Positions 1-7,729 of a DNA stretch of 29,633 nucleotides are shown here, one piece after another. The translations under genes were made by a program, and so were the position numbers. The DNA is from Paratractidigestivibacter sp003150175 (GTDB lineage: Bacteria; Actinomycetota; Coriobacteriia; Coriobacteriales; Atopobiaceae): NCBI RefSeq assembly GCF_964283195.1, contig NZ_CAXYLH010000020.1, one strand, 5' to 3'. Position 1 is the first letter of the stretch; each line of letters opens with the position of its first letter. The notes beneath the pieces were generated by a model, which searched no databases, was not told the origin of the DNA, and saw only the letters and a list, made by a program, of their open reading frames with translations.

Positions 1-76
1 GGCGAGGCTCATGTCGGCCGCGGGCTAGCCGCGGCCGGCGGCGGTTGCGAATTTACACACCGATTTGGACTTGACC
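1..76 (+). repeat. Terminal inverted repeat, left copy
   Basis: Bases 1-76 are the exact reverse complement of 29558-29633; the match stops at base 77 (G against C). The repeat contains a strong hairpin at 15-37 with a 9-bp stem (CGGCCGCGG) and a GCTAG loop. Both copies end exactly at the window edge. The simplest explanation is that assembly stopped at a multi-copy repeat, since a 76-base overlap is k-1 for k=77. A real element end cannot be excluded from this sequence alone. Confidence 0.9.
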
Positions 77-94
77 GAGGGTCGGCAAGAGACG

Positions 95-338
95 CGCGGG
101 AATGGCGGGGCGTCGGTACCGACGCCCCCGGATTCCGGTGAGAGGAGGGCCCGAGCCAAGCGTTTCTCACCAAAAAGAGGGACCGTCGGTAGCCTCATCG
201 CCAAATTTAGGGACCGTCGGTACCGACGCTCCCCGATTCCGGCGCGCGATTACCGACGTTCCCCGATTCCGGTGAGGGCTTTCCGCCCCCCAACGCGCAA
301 CAGGCGAGGCTTCTTGCCGACGGCACCGGATTCCAGCG
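95..338. repeat. Array of 24-bp inverted units, copy 1
   Basis: About seven degenerate copies of a 24-bp unit lie here. Read one way, a unit starts TACCGACG and ends CCCCGATTCCGGTG. Units are at 117-140, 221-244, 251-274 and 315-338 in that orientation, and at 95-118, 168-191 and 199-222 in the opposite one. Where two units meet head to head (near 118 and 222) they share TA and form a GTCGGTACCGAC palindrome. The array ends 12 bp before the stop codon of the neighbouring minus-strand transporter gene, so it lies in that gene's 3' region. A longer homologous array is at 21525-21859. I see no gene in 77-350. Confidence 0.85.
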
Positions 339-350
339 CGTCCCCCCCGG

Positions 351-1409
351 CTACTTCGCCGGAGCCTCCTGCGCCGCATCGTCGCGCGCGAGCAGCCACG
401 TCATGAAGTTACCGAAGCACGCGGCGAGGACCTGTTGGAACAACGTGCCGATGATCACCGGGAACATGACCTCTCCCGGGAAGTACTGCGCGGCGAGCAC
501 AGCGCCCGCGGAGATGTTGCGCATGCCGGTCTGGTAGGTCATCGTGATCATCGTGGCGCGCGGGCGCTTCCACAGGCGCGCGATGATGAGTCCCGCGAAG
601 TAACCCGACGTAGCGAACACCGCGATGAAGACCATCACTCCCACGAGCTGCGGCGTCAGGTGCCGGATGTAGGGAGAGACCCCCGTCGAGTTCGAGAGGA
701 TCACGAGCACGAGGGCGACCTTGGCCGCCGGCGCGATCGCCGGGGAGAGCGTCTGCTTGCCCCAGCCGCGCGTGAGGTCGTTGACGAGCATGCCGGCGAC
801 GGCGGGCAGCGCGATCTGGAAGAGCATGTCGATCATCATCCCCGCCACGTCTACCTCGACGGTCTGGCCGAGCAGGATCTTTAAGGTGAGCGGGATGGTC
901 ACGGGCGAGATGACCGTTGAGATCAGCAGCGTGGCGAGGCCTTGGGCCACATCCCCGCCGAACATGGAGATCCACATGGCGGACACGACGGCGACGGGCA
1001 CCGAGTACTCCAGCACGATGCCGCAGACGAGGTCGGGGTCGCCGCCGAAGAACAGCGTGCCCAGGAGGTAGGCGACGACCGGCATCGCCACCGTAGAGAT
1101 GCCGAGCGTGACGAGCATCGACGACGGGTGGCGGAAGACATCGACGACGTTACGGAAGTTGTTCCCGAGCGCGCCCTGGAACGTCATGAAGGCGAACAGG
1201 GCCGTCACCCAGGGCTTCAGCGGATCGAGCTGATCGGGAAAGAGGACCCCGATGGCCACGCACACCGGCGCGATGAACGCCAAGTGGGAACCGACGAACT
1301 TACCGAACGACTTCCAAGCTTCCAAGGGGCGGACCTTCCGTGACGAGGATTTCTTGCGCCGGGTGCGCTGCGGGCGCCGGGACGCGGGAGCGGTGACTTC
1401 AGACGCCAT
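351..1409 (-). CDS. Bile acid:sodium symporter family transporter
   Basis: This 352-residue protein has a basic, Ser/Arg/Lys-rich N-terminus of about 35 residues followed by eight to ten hydrophobic segments, the pattern of the SBF/BASS family. The segment around MTYQTGMRNISAGAVLA resembles the conserved late region of family members, where a discontinuous helix binds sodium and substrate. Members move bile acids, keto acids, pantoate or other organic anions, and the substrate cannot be read from this sequence. The ATG at 1409 is chosen because upstream codons run through a likely promoter at 1440-1468. No good Shine-Dalgarno sequence is visible, and with an estimated leader of only about 25 nt this may be a short-leader message. 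The gene is separated by about 200 bp from the MFS gene upstream, so it is probably transcribed alone. A 24-bp-unit repeat array begins just past its stop codon. Confidence 0.8.
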   Translation of the reverse strand: MASEVTAPASRRPQRTRRKKSSSRKVRPLEAWKSFGKFVGSHLAFIAPVCVAIGVLFPDQLDPLKPWVTALFAFMTFQGALGNNFRNVVDVFRHPSSMLVTLGISTVAMPVVAYLLGTLFFGGDPDLVCGIVLEYSVPVAVVSAMWISMFGGDVAQGLATLLISTVISPVTIPLTLKILLGQTVEVDVAGMMIDMLFQIALPAVAGMLVNDLTRGWGKQTLSPAIAPAAKVALVLVILSNSTGVSPYIRHLTPQLVGVMVFIAVFATSGYFAGLIIARLWKRPRATMITMTYQTGMRNISAGAVLAAQYFPGEVMFPVIIGTLFQQVLAACFGNFMTWLLARDDAAQEAPAK

Positions 1410-1439
1410 GGTAGTGCCGGGCGCTTCGGGGTCACAGCT

Positions 1440-1468
1440 TTTTAATGCAACCGCAAGCGAGCGGACAA
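1440..1468 (-). promoter_or_regulatory. Candidate sigma-70 promoter for the SBF transporter
   Basis: On the minus strand TTGTCC (1463-1468) is followed after 17 bp by TTAAAA (1440-1445), 31 bp ahead of the ATG at 1409. It is a local AT-rich patch in very GC-rich DNA. The rest of 1469-1608 shows GC-rich dyads but nothing I can name. Confidence 0.45.
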
Positions 1469-1608
1469 TGGGAGCTGGCAAGAAGGACCGCCGGTGCAGG
1501 GCCGGGTGATGCCGGGGGACATGGGCTCCAGCCCGGCGAGAACCCCGAACGGAAGGCGAAGCGGGCGCGGCATGCGCCGCAGCTGGCCCGGGCGCCGCCA
1601 AACCGGCC

Positions 1609-2820
1609 TCACTCGTCGCCGCGAAGCGCGAACGCGAGGCCGATGAGGGCCGCGAGCGTCGACGCGCCGAAGAGCACGGCCTGCGGACCGAAGGCGGCGG
1701 CGAGCGCAGGGGACACGAGCAGCGGCAGCGTGCCCGCGGAGTTCATCCCCATGCGCATGACGGACGAGACGCGCCCCACGTTGCCCGGCTCGCAGCGCTG
1801 TTGCGTGAGCGTGGTACGCACGGGCGCGAGGGCACCGAAGCCGATGCCGCAGATGACCTGGCCCACGGCGGCGACGGCGACGAAGGGAGTCCCTGTGTAG
1901 ATCATCGAGCCCACGCCGACGAGCGTGAGGATAAGGGCGAGCAGACGCGTGGAGAGGCTTTGCTTGGGAATCTTGAGCACGAGCAGCGAGCCCGCGACGC
2001 CGCCCATGCCCGAGACGGCCGAGAGCCAACCCATCCAGTCGGCGCCCACGCGGAGCACGTCTCGGTAGAAGAGCGACTCGAGCGAGTCGAAGGCCCCGTA
2101 GGCAAAAAAGCCGAGGAAGCCGATGAAGAAGAGCACGCGCAGGTCCTCGCGGCCAAAGACGATGCGCACGCCCTCGGCGGCGTTGGAAAGAAACCCGCGC
2201 AGGCCGCCCGCTTGGGGCTCGGCGTCGGCGTCGTCGGTGGCACTTCTTGCCGCCGTAAGTTCCTCGCACGTCGCCCACGCGAGCGCGACGGCGGGCACGG
2301 GCGCGAGCATGAGCAGCGAGAACACGCACTGCACGGGCGCCCATGTGGTGATCCAGCCCGCCATCGCGGGGCCGATGACCACGCTCGCGCCGGTGGCCAC
2401 CTGGTTCAGGCTGTTCATGCGCGCGAGCTCGCCGGCGTCCTCTGAGAAATAGCGCGGGTAGGCGTCGATCGCGGTCGTGGACATGCCGAACGAGAGGCCG
2501 AGCGCCATCGCCACGAGCACGAGCTCGGGGTAGCTCACGGGCGCGAGCCACGCGACGGCGCTGAGGACGGAGGTGACCGAAAGCACCGCCATCAACGTGC
2601 GCCTCGGGCCGATGGTGTCGATGACGGGGCCTGAGGCGAGGTTGCCGGCGACAAGCACGACGTTGAGCAAAAAGACGAGCACCGACACCTCGAGGGCACC
2701 GAGGCCAAGCACGTAGGTCGCGCACCCGATGACGCCGACGAAGTAGGTGGCCTGGAAGGCGAGCATAGAAAAGAAGTTCATCGCGACGATTCGCCGCGTG
2801 GGGGTAGAGAGAAATCTCAT
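1609..2820 (-). CDS. Major facilitator superfamily permease
   Basis: The 403-residue protein has twelve likely membrane helices in two halves, split by a hydrophilic loop at about residues 185-215 (acidic, with TDDADAEPQ). The loop after helix 2 reads ASGPVIDTIGPRR, a recognisable version of the MFS G-x-(L)-x-D-R-x-G-R-R loop. The second half has RTTLTQQRCEPGNVGRVSSVMRMGMN, typical of the MFS_3 or enterobactin-exporter-like group in which a conserved region contacts helix 11. These are usually proton-driven drug or metabolite exporters, and the substrate is unknown here. The ATG at 2820 follows GGAG eight bases upstream. The gene is divergent from the suf operon, with 274 bp between them. Confidence 0.8.
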   Translation of the reverse strand: MRFLSTPTRRIVAMNFFSMLAFQATYFVGVIGCATYVLGLGALEVSVLVFLLNVVLVAGNLASGPVIDTIGPRRTLMAVLSVTSVLSAVAWLAPVSYPELVLVAMALGLSFGMSTTAIDAYPRYFSEDAGELARMNSLNQVATGASVVIGPAMAGWITTWAPVQCVFSLLMLAPVPAVALAWATCEELTAARSATDDADAEPQAGGLRGFLSNAAEGVRIVFGREDLRVLFFIGFLGFFAYGAFDSLESLFYRDVLRVGADWMGWLSAVSGMGGVAGSLLVLKIPKQSLSTRLLALILTLVGVGSMIYTGTPFVAVAAVGQVICGIGFGALAPVRTTLTQQRCEPGNVGRVSSVMRMGMNSAGTLPLLVSPALAAAFGPQAVLFGASTLAALIGLAFALRGDE

Positions 2821-2959
2821 GGGTTAGGCTCCAAATAAGGCAGAGTACGGGCAGGGGCGGAGGGACCGGATTAGTCCGCCAGGTAAATACCGCTCTCGAA
2901 CATGTACATATGCCCATCTCCAAACGCGCACGGAGCCAACGCGCTCCAGTATGGCACGC

Positions 2960-2994
2960 CCTGGGACAAAAGGGACGGGGGATTTTGTCCCAGG
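2960..2994. repeat. Small palindromic element upstream of suf (GGGACAAAA type)
   Basis: A perfect 12-bp inverted repeat, CCTGGGACAAAA at 2960-2971 and its complement at 2983-2994, encloses an 11-base G-rich loop. It shares the core AAAAGGGAC with the two palindromes inside the suf operon (6422-6450 and 8146-8178). It looks like a short REP- or MITE-like intergenic element. It lies just 5' of the suf promoter region and could also form a hairpin. Confidence 0.8.
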
Positions 2995-2996
2995 CG

Positions 2997-3023
2997 TAAA
3001 TCCCCCCACTTGAGGGGTATTTA
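2997..3023. promoter_or_regulatory. 27-bp dyad, candidate Rrf2 operator for suf
   Basis: The stretch starts TAAATCCCCCC and ends GGGGTATTTA, giving an imperfect inverted repeat (about 10 of 13 positions pair) centred on the T at 3010. Its length is close to the 25-bp dyads bound by IscR-type Rrf2 dimers, although the bases do not match the enterobacterial IscR consensus. It sits immediately upstream of a TATAAT box and so would overlap the -35 region. The last gene of the operon encodes an Rrf2 protein, which makes it the obvious candidate ligand. This assignment is inference. Confidence 0.4.
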
Positions 3024-3026
3024 GGA

Positions 3027-3032
3027 TATAAT
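3027..3032 (+). promoter_or_regulatory. -10 box of the suf promoter
   Basis: A perfect TATAAT lies 62 bp ahead of the sufC start codon. No good -35 hexamer is found 16-18 bp upstream: TTGAGG at 3010-3015 is only 11 bp away. The promoter may therefore depend on an activator or be intrinsically weak. An AAGGAGA ribosome binding site at 3084-3090 precedes the ATG at 3095. Confidence 0.5.
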
Positions 3033-3094
3033 CCCTACTCGCCACTGTGAATTAGCGCGAACGCACGCGTAACGCGCAGATATAAGGAGACAGA

Positions 3095-3898
3095 ATGTCA
3101 CAAGCGCTTCTGAACGTGAGCGGCGTCAGCGCCGGGACCGAGGACAAGCCGATCCTCCACGGCATCGACCTGGCCGTGGGCGCCGGCGAGTGCCACGTCC
3201 TCATGGGCCCCAACGGCGCGGGCAAGTCCACCCTCGGCCACGTCATCATGGGCGACCCGACCTACAAGCTCACCGGCGGCTCCATCGAGTTCGACGGCGC
3301 CGACCTCACCGACGCGGCTGCTGACAAGCGCTCGCTCGCGGGCATCTTCCTTTCCTACCAGGCGCCCGTCGAGGTGCCGGGCGTGCCCCTCTACAGCTTC
3401 CTGCGCACGATCTGCCAGATGCGCCCCGAGCTCAAGACCACCGCGCGCAAGTTCCGCAAGCGCGTGGGCGAGATCGCCGACCAGCTCGACCTCGACCAGT
3501 CCTTCCTCATGCGCGAGCTCAACGTCGGCTTCTCGGGCGGCGAGAAGAAAAAGATCGAGATGCTCCAGCTGCTCCTGCTGCAGCCCAAGCTCGCCATCCT
3601 CGACGAGACCGACTCCGGCCTCGACGTCGACGCCCTGGGCGTCGTCAGCCGCGGCATCGAAGCCTACCGCGAGCAGTGCGACGGCGCGCTCATCGTGATC
3701 ACGCACAACACGCGGATCCTCGAGCGCCTCGAGGTCGACCGCACCCACGTCATGGTCAAGGGCCACATGGTCGCCGAGGGCCCGGCCTCGCTCATCTCCG
3801 ACATCGACGCCAACGGCTTCGAGCGCTTCGAGCGCCAGGCCGCCGAGCAGGGCATCATCGCCGCCGCGCCCGCGGCCGAGGGGGTCGACGCCCAGTGA
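3095..3898 (+). CDS. sufC: SUF iron-sulfur assembly ATPase SufC
   Basis: This 267-residue cytoplasmic ABC ATPase powers the SufBCD scaffold on which Fe-S clusters are built. The Walker A motif GPNGAGKST is at residues 38-46, the signature motif FSGGEKKK starts at 146, Walker B with LAILDETDSGLD starts at 166 (catalytic Glu171), and the switch His is at 204 in VITHN. The ETDSGLD and GGEKKK forms separate SufC from transporter ATPases. An Ala-rich tail of about 20 residues follows the usual end. The start is fixed by a strong AAGGAGA site four bases upstream. Its TGA overlaps the GTG start of sufB (GTGA), so the two are probably translationally coupled. It is the first gene of a suf operon, whereas many Gram-positive suf operons start with a regulator or sufB. 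Confidence 0.97.
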   Translation: MSQALLNVSGVSAGTEDKPILHGIDLAVGAGECHVLMGPNGAGKSTLGHVIMGDPTYKLTGGSIEFDGADLTDAAADKRSLAGIFLSYQAPVEVPGVPLYSFLRTICQMRPELKTTARKFRKRVGEIADQLDLDQSFLMRELNVGFSGGEKKKIEMLQLLLLQPKLAILDETDSGLDVDALGVVSRGIEAYREQCDGALIVITHNTRILERLEVDRTHVMVKGHMVAEGPASLISDIDANGFERFERQAAEQGIIAAAPAAEGVDAQ

Positions 3899-5322
3899 GC
3901 GACGAGCGCGCAAAGAAGCGCACGCAGGTCGCGGACGTTGACCGCTCCCTCTACGACTTCACCAAGTCCGAGGAGGGCTACGAGCGCTACGCCGACGGCC
4001 TGACCCCCGACATCGTCCGTGCCATCAGCGCAAAGAAGGACGAGCCCGACTGGATGCTCCAGATGCGCCTCGACGCGCTCGAGAAGTACCACGCGCGCGA
4101 CATGGCGCCCAACTGGGGCCCGTCCATCGCGGGGCTCGACCTGGACCACATCTCGACCTTCGTCTCGCCCAAGACCAAGCAGGCCAAGAGCTGGGACGAT
4201 GTCCCCGCCGACATCAAGGACACCTTCGACCGCCTGGGCATCCCCGAGGCCGAGCGCGAGAGCCTGGCTGGCGTCGGCGCCCAGTACGACTCTGAGATCG
4301 TCTACCACAACATGCGTGAAGAGGTCGCCAAGCAGGGCGTCGTCTACACGACCATCGAGGACGCGCTTCACGACCCCAAGTGGGAGCCCGTGGTGCACGA
4401 GTACTTCGGCACCCTCATCCCGCCCACCGACCACAAGTTCGCGGCGCTGCACTACGCCGTGTGGAGCGGCGGCTCGTTCGTCTATGTGCCGGCCGGGGTC
4501 TCCCTCGACTACCCGCTGCAGAGCTACTTCCGCCTGAACGCCGAGGGCGCGGGCCAGTTCGAGCACACGCTCATCATCGTCGAGCCCGGCGCCGACCTGC
4601 ACTTCATCGAGGGCTGCTCCGCGCCGAAGTACTTCGCGGCCAACCTCCACGCGGGCGCCGTCGAGCTCTTCGTCAAGGACGGGGCGCGCCTGCGCTACTC
4701 GACCATCGAGAACTGGTCGAAGAACATGTACAACCTCAACACCAAGCGGGCCAAGATCGGCGCCGACGCAAAGATGGAGTGGGTCTCGGGCTCCTTCGGC
4801 AGCCACGTGAGCTACCTCTACCCCACCACCATCATGGAGGGCGCGCGCTCGAGCTGCGAGTTCACCGGCATCACCTTCGCCGGCGCCACGCAGGACCTCG
4901 ACACGGGCTGCAAGGTCGTCATGAACGGCCCCGACACCACCGCGACCGTCAACACCAAGTCCATCTCGAAGGACGGCGGCGTGAACACGTTCCGCAGCTC
5001 CGTCGTGGTGGGCCGCCGCGCCGACCGCGCGCGGTGCAGCGTCTCTTGCCAGTCGCTCATGCTCGACGACATCAGCCGCTCGGACACAATCCCCGCCATG
5101 GACGTGCGAAACGCCACGGCGCAGGTGGGCCACGAGGCCACGATCGGCCGCATCTCCGACGACACGATCCTCTACCTCATGAGCCGCGGCTGCTCGGAGG
5201 CAGAGGCGCGCACGCTCGTGGTCAACGGCTTCGCGAACCCGGTCTCGAAGGAGCTCCCCATGGAGTACGCCGTCGAGATGAACAACCTGATCAAGCTCGA
5301 GATGGAAGGGGCGATCGGCTAA
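3895..5322 (+). CDS. sufB: Fe-S cluster scaffold protein SufB
   Basis: SufB is the scaffold subunit of SufBCD, where sulfur from SufS/SufU and iron are joined into a nascent cluster. The 475-residue product is of normal length. It has the SufB/D beta-helix region with FVYVPAGVSLDYPLQSYF, then IEGCSAPKY containing Cys241, which I take as the counterpart of the sulfur-accepting Cys254 of E. coli SufB. SVSCQSLML with Cys385 matches the region of the essential Cys405. The C-terminal GHEATIGRISDD-to-LIKLEMEGAIG segment contacts SufD and SufC. The start is the GTG at 3895, overlapping the sufC stop by four bases; the next in-frame ATG would delete conserved N-terminal sequence. It overlaps sufD by one base (TAATG). 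Confidence 0.97.
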   Translation: MSDERAKKRTQVADVDRSLYDFTKSEEGYERYADGLTPDIVRAISAKKDEPDWMLQMRLDALEKYHARDMAPNWGPSIAGLDLDHISTFVSPKTKQAKSWDDVPADIKDTFDRLGIPEAERESLAGVGAQYDSEIVYHNMREEVAKQGVVYTTIEDALHDPKWEPVVHEYFGTLIPPTDHKFAALHYAVWSGGSFVYVPAGVSLDYPLQSYFRLNAEGAGQFEHTLIIVEPGADLHFIEGCSAPKYFAANLHAGAVELFVKDGARLRYSTIENWSKNMYNLNTKRAKIGADAKMEWVSGSFGSHVSYLYPTTIMEGARSSCEFTGITFAGATQDLDTGCKVVMNGPDTTATVNTKSISKDGGVNTFRSSVVVGRRADRARCSVSCQSLMLDDISRSDTIPAMDVRNATAQVGHEATIGRISDDTILYLMSRGCSEAEARTLVVNGFANPVSKELPMEYAVEMNNLIKLEMEGAIG

Positions 5323-6473
5323 TGGCTGACGAGAAGAACACCCTCGGCGCCGCAGACGCGCCTAGCGCCGTCACGCTCGAGCGCGTGAACACTCCCCCCG
5401 CGCAGACCTGGAACCGCCTGCGCGCGAACGACATCACCCTCACCGTGCCCAAGATCTCCCGCAAGGGCGACGTCTACTTCGCGCTGCCGCAGCTCTTCGG
5501 CAAGCTCGAGTGTGGCATGGGCCAGCAGGTCACCGACTGGGTATGCTCCCAGGCGGCCGACGCCCGCTACGTCGAGGTCCCGCGGGGCCAGAAGCGCGAG
5601 GAGCCCATCGTGGTCAGCGTGAGCGCCGACGAGGGCGGCGTCGCCGACACCGGCGTCATGGTCCGCGAGGGCGCCGAGTGCACCATCGTGGTCGCCGCGA
5701 GCGGCGCGGGCAAGGAGGGCACCTCCGCCTCCCTCTTGCGCGTGATCGCCGGGGCCCGCTCCCGTGTGAGCATCGTCGAGGTGCTCGGCGTGGGCGAGGG
5801 CCAGCAGCACCTCGAGAGCGTCGGCATCAGCGCCGGCGACGACGCGCGCGTCGAGGTACGCCAGTACGCCCTCGGCGGCGGCACCGTCGCCCTCGGGCTT
5901 GCCTGCGACCTCGCGGGCGACCGCTCCAGGATCGACCTCCTTACCCGTTACCATGCGCGCGGCACCGAGGTGCTCGACATGAACCATATCGTGCGCCAGC
6001 GCGGGCGCAACACCCGCGCCGAGGTCCACGAGTCGGGCGCGCTCGACGACGCCGCGAGGAAGTCGCTGCGCGCGACCATCGACCTCGTGCACGGCGCGCG
6101 CGGCAGCAAGGGCAACGAGGCCGAGAGCGTGCTCGTGCTCGGCGACGACGTGGTCAACAAAACCATGCCTGTTATCCTGTGCGACGAGGACGACGTCGCG
6201 GGCAACCACGGCGCCACCATCGGCAGCGTGAGTCCCGAGCAGATCGACTATCTCATGGACCGCGGCCTCTCTCGCCGCGAGGCCGAGCAGCTCTTTGTCC
6301 GCGCCATCTTCGAGGACGCCATCATGCACGCCCCCGAGGCGGCCTCGCACACCGCCGCCGTCGCGCGCGCCGAGGCGGTCCTCGGCGCCGACGTCGCCCA
6401 CGACTTCGACGACGGCGCGGATGACGAAAAGGGACAGTCCCTTTTCGTCACGTCCGACGAGGTGAGCGAGTAA
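5322..6473 (+). CDS. sufD: Fe-S cluster assembly protein SufD
   Basis: SufD pairs with SufB in the SufBC2D complex and is linked to iron entry. The protein has 383 residues, with a variable N-terminal half and a conserved beta-helix core. GNHGATIG includes His296, the likely counterpart of the essential His360 of E. coli SufD; the Cys often found just before this His is absent here (AGNH). The C-terminal helices (IDYLMDRGLSRREAEQLFVRAIFEDAI) end near residue 335. After that comes a poorly conserved, acidic tail. Residues 367-377 of the tail are encoded entirely by a 29-bp perfect palindrome, so a mobile repeat appears to have inserted in frame near the 3' end. The ATG overlaps the sufB stop by one base, and the TAA overlaps the sufS ATG in the same way. 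Confidence 0.95.
   Translation: MADEKNTLGAADAPSAVTLERVNTPPAQTWNRLRANDITLTVPKISRKGDVYFALPQLFGKLECGMGQQVTDWVCSQAADARYVEVPRGQKREEPIVVSVSADEGGVADTGVMVREGAECTIVVAASGAGKEGTSASLLRVIAGARSRVSIVEVLGVGEGQQHLESVGISAGDDARVEVRQYALGGGTVALGLACDLAGDRSRIDLLTRYHARGTEVLDMNHIVRQRGRNTRAEVHESGALDDAARKSLRATIDLVHGARGSKGNEAESVLVLGDDVVNKTMPVILCDEDDVAGNHGATIGSVSPEQIDYLMDRGLSRREAEQLFVRAIFEDAIMHAPEAASHTAAVARAEAVLGADVAHDFDDGADDEKGQSLFVTSDEVSE
6422..6450. repeat. 29-bp perfect palindrome inside sufD
   Basis: Two 14-bp arms, TGACGAAAAGGGAC and its complement, flank a single central A. The element lies inside the sufD reading frame and is translated as part of the tail (EKGQSLFV). An otherwise identical element with central T is at 8148-8176, so the two copies are the same sequence in opposite orientation. 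Confidence 0.92.
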
Positions 6474-7729
6474 TGGTAGATATCGAGAAGAACCCCTACA
6501 AGGCGGACTTCCCGCTGCTCGCGAGCCGCCCGGACATCGCGTTCCTCGACTCCGCCGCCACGGCGCAGCGCCCCGCGTGCGTGCTCGACGCAGAGCGCGA
6601 CTTCTACACGAAGATGAACGCGAACCCGTTGCGCGGGCTCTACAGCCTCTCGGTCGCCGCGACGTCGGAGATCGGCGCCGTCCGCGAGCAGATCGCCCGC
6701 CTGATCGGCGCCGTCGATGACGCCGGCAAGCCGCTCGCCGACGACATCGTCTTTACCCGCAACACGAGCGAGAGCCTGAACCTCGTGGCCAAGTCCTTCG
6801 CGCCGACGGTCCTGCACGCCGGCGACGAGGTCGTCATCACGGTGATGGAGCACCACTCGAACCTCATCCCCTGGCAGCAGGCGTGCCGCGCGGCCGGGGC
6901 CAAGCTCGCCTATCTCTTCCCCGATGAGCAGGGCTTCATTTCCGATGAGGAGATCGCAGCAAAGATCGGCCCTTCCACGCGCATCGTCGCCGTGGGCGAG
7001 GTCTCCAACGTCATGGGCGTGCGCAACCCCGTCGAGAAGATCGCCGAGGCAGCCCACGCGAACGGCGCCTACGTCGTCGTCGACGCCGCCCAGTCGGTGC
7101 CCCACATGGCCGTCGACGTGCGCGCGCTCGGCGCGGACTTCCTCGCCTTCAGCGGGCACAAGGCGCTCGGCCCCTTGGGCATCGGCGTGCTGTGGGGGCG
7201 CCACGAGCTTCTTGCCAGCATGCCCCCGATGCTCACCGGCGGCGAGATGATCGACTCCGTGAGCGAGCAGGACGCCACGTGGGCGCCCGTGCCCGAGAAG
7301 TTCGAGGCCGGCACGCAGGACGCCGCGGGCATCTACGCCACCGGCGCCGCGCTCACCTACCTCACGCAGACCGTCGGCTACGACGATGTGGCCGCGCGCG
7401 AGGCGGCGCTCGTCGCCTACCTCATGGGGCGCATGTCCGAGCTCGACTACATCGACGTCATCGGGCCCGCCGAGGCCTCGGCGCACCACGGAGTCGTGAG
7501 CTTCAACGTCCGCGGGATCCACCCGCACGACGTGGCGAGCATCCTCGACATGTCCGGCGTCTGCATCCGCGCGGGACACCACTGCGCCCAGCCGCTGCTC
7601 ACCTGGCTCGGCGTGGAGAACCTCGCCTGCTGCCGCGCGAGCGTGGCCTTCTACAACGACAAATCCGACATCGACCGCCTCATCGACGGTCTGGCCCAAG
7701 TTTGGCAGGTATTCCATGGCCGTGACTGA
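6473..7729 (+). CDS. sufS: Cysteine desulfurase SufS
   Basis: SufS is a group II PLP-dependent cysteine desulfurase that takes sulfur from L-cysteine, forms an enzyme persulfide and hands it to SufU. The 418-residue protein has the PLP lysine at Lys230 in FSGHKALGPLG and the catalytic Cys371 in RAGHHCAQP, on the short active-site loop that marks group II enzymes. The substrate-binding segments TRNTSESLNLVA and MEHHSNLIPWQ are also clear. The ATG overlaps the sufD stop by one base. Its 3' end overlaps sufU by 14 bp, consistent with the obligate SufS-SufU pairing known in Gram-positive bacteria. Confidence 0.96.
   Translation: MVDIEKNPYKADFPLLASRPDIAFLDSAATAQRPACVLDAERDFYTKMNANPLRGLYSLSVAATSEIGAVREQIARLIGAVDDAGKPLADDIVFTRNTSESLNLVAKSFAPTVLHAGDEVVITVMEHHSNLIPWQQACRAAGAKLAYLFPDEQGFISDEEIAAKIGPSTRIVAVGEVSNVMGVRNPVEKIAEAAHANGAYVVVDAAQSVPHMAVDVRALGADFLAFSGHKALGPLGIGVLWGRHELLASMPPMLTGGEMIDSVSEQDATWAPVPEKFEAGTQDAAGIYATGAALTYLTQTVGYDDVAAREAALVAYLMGRMSELDYIDVIGPAEASAHHGVVSFNVRGIHPHDVASILDMSGVCIRAGHHCAQPLLTWLGVENLACCRASVAFYNDKSDIDRLIDGLAQVWQVFHGRD

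Noticed and set aside
2884..2960. Operator at the ACATGTACAT dyad upstream of the MFS gene.
   Set aside because: It is a single short palindrome with no second copy and no linked regulator, so chance is as likely.
2824..3045. A 73-codon minus-strand frame between the MFS gene and sufC.
   Set aside because: It runs through the palindromic element and the suf promoter and has no recognisable features.
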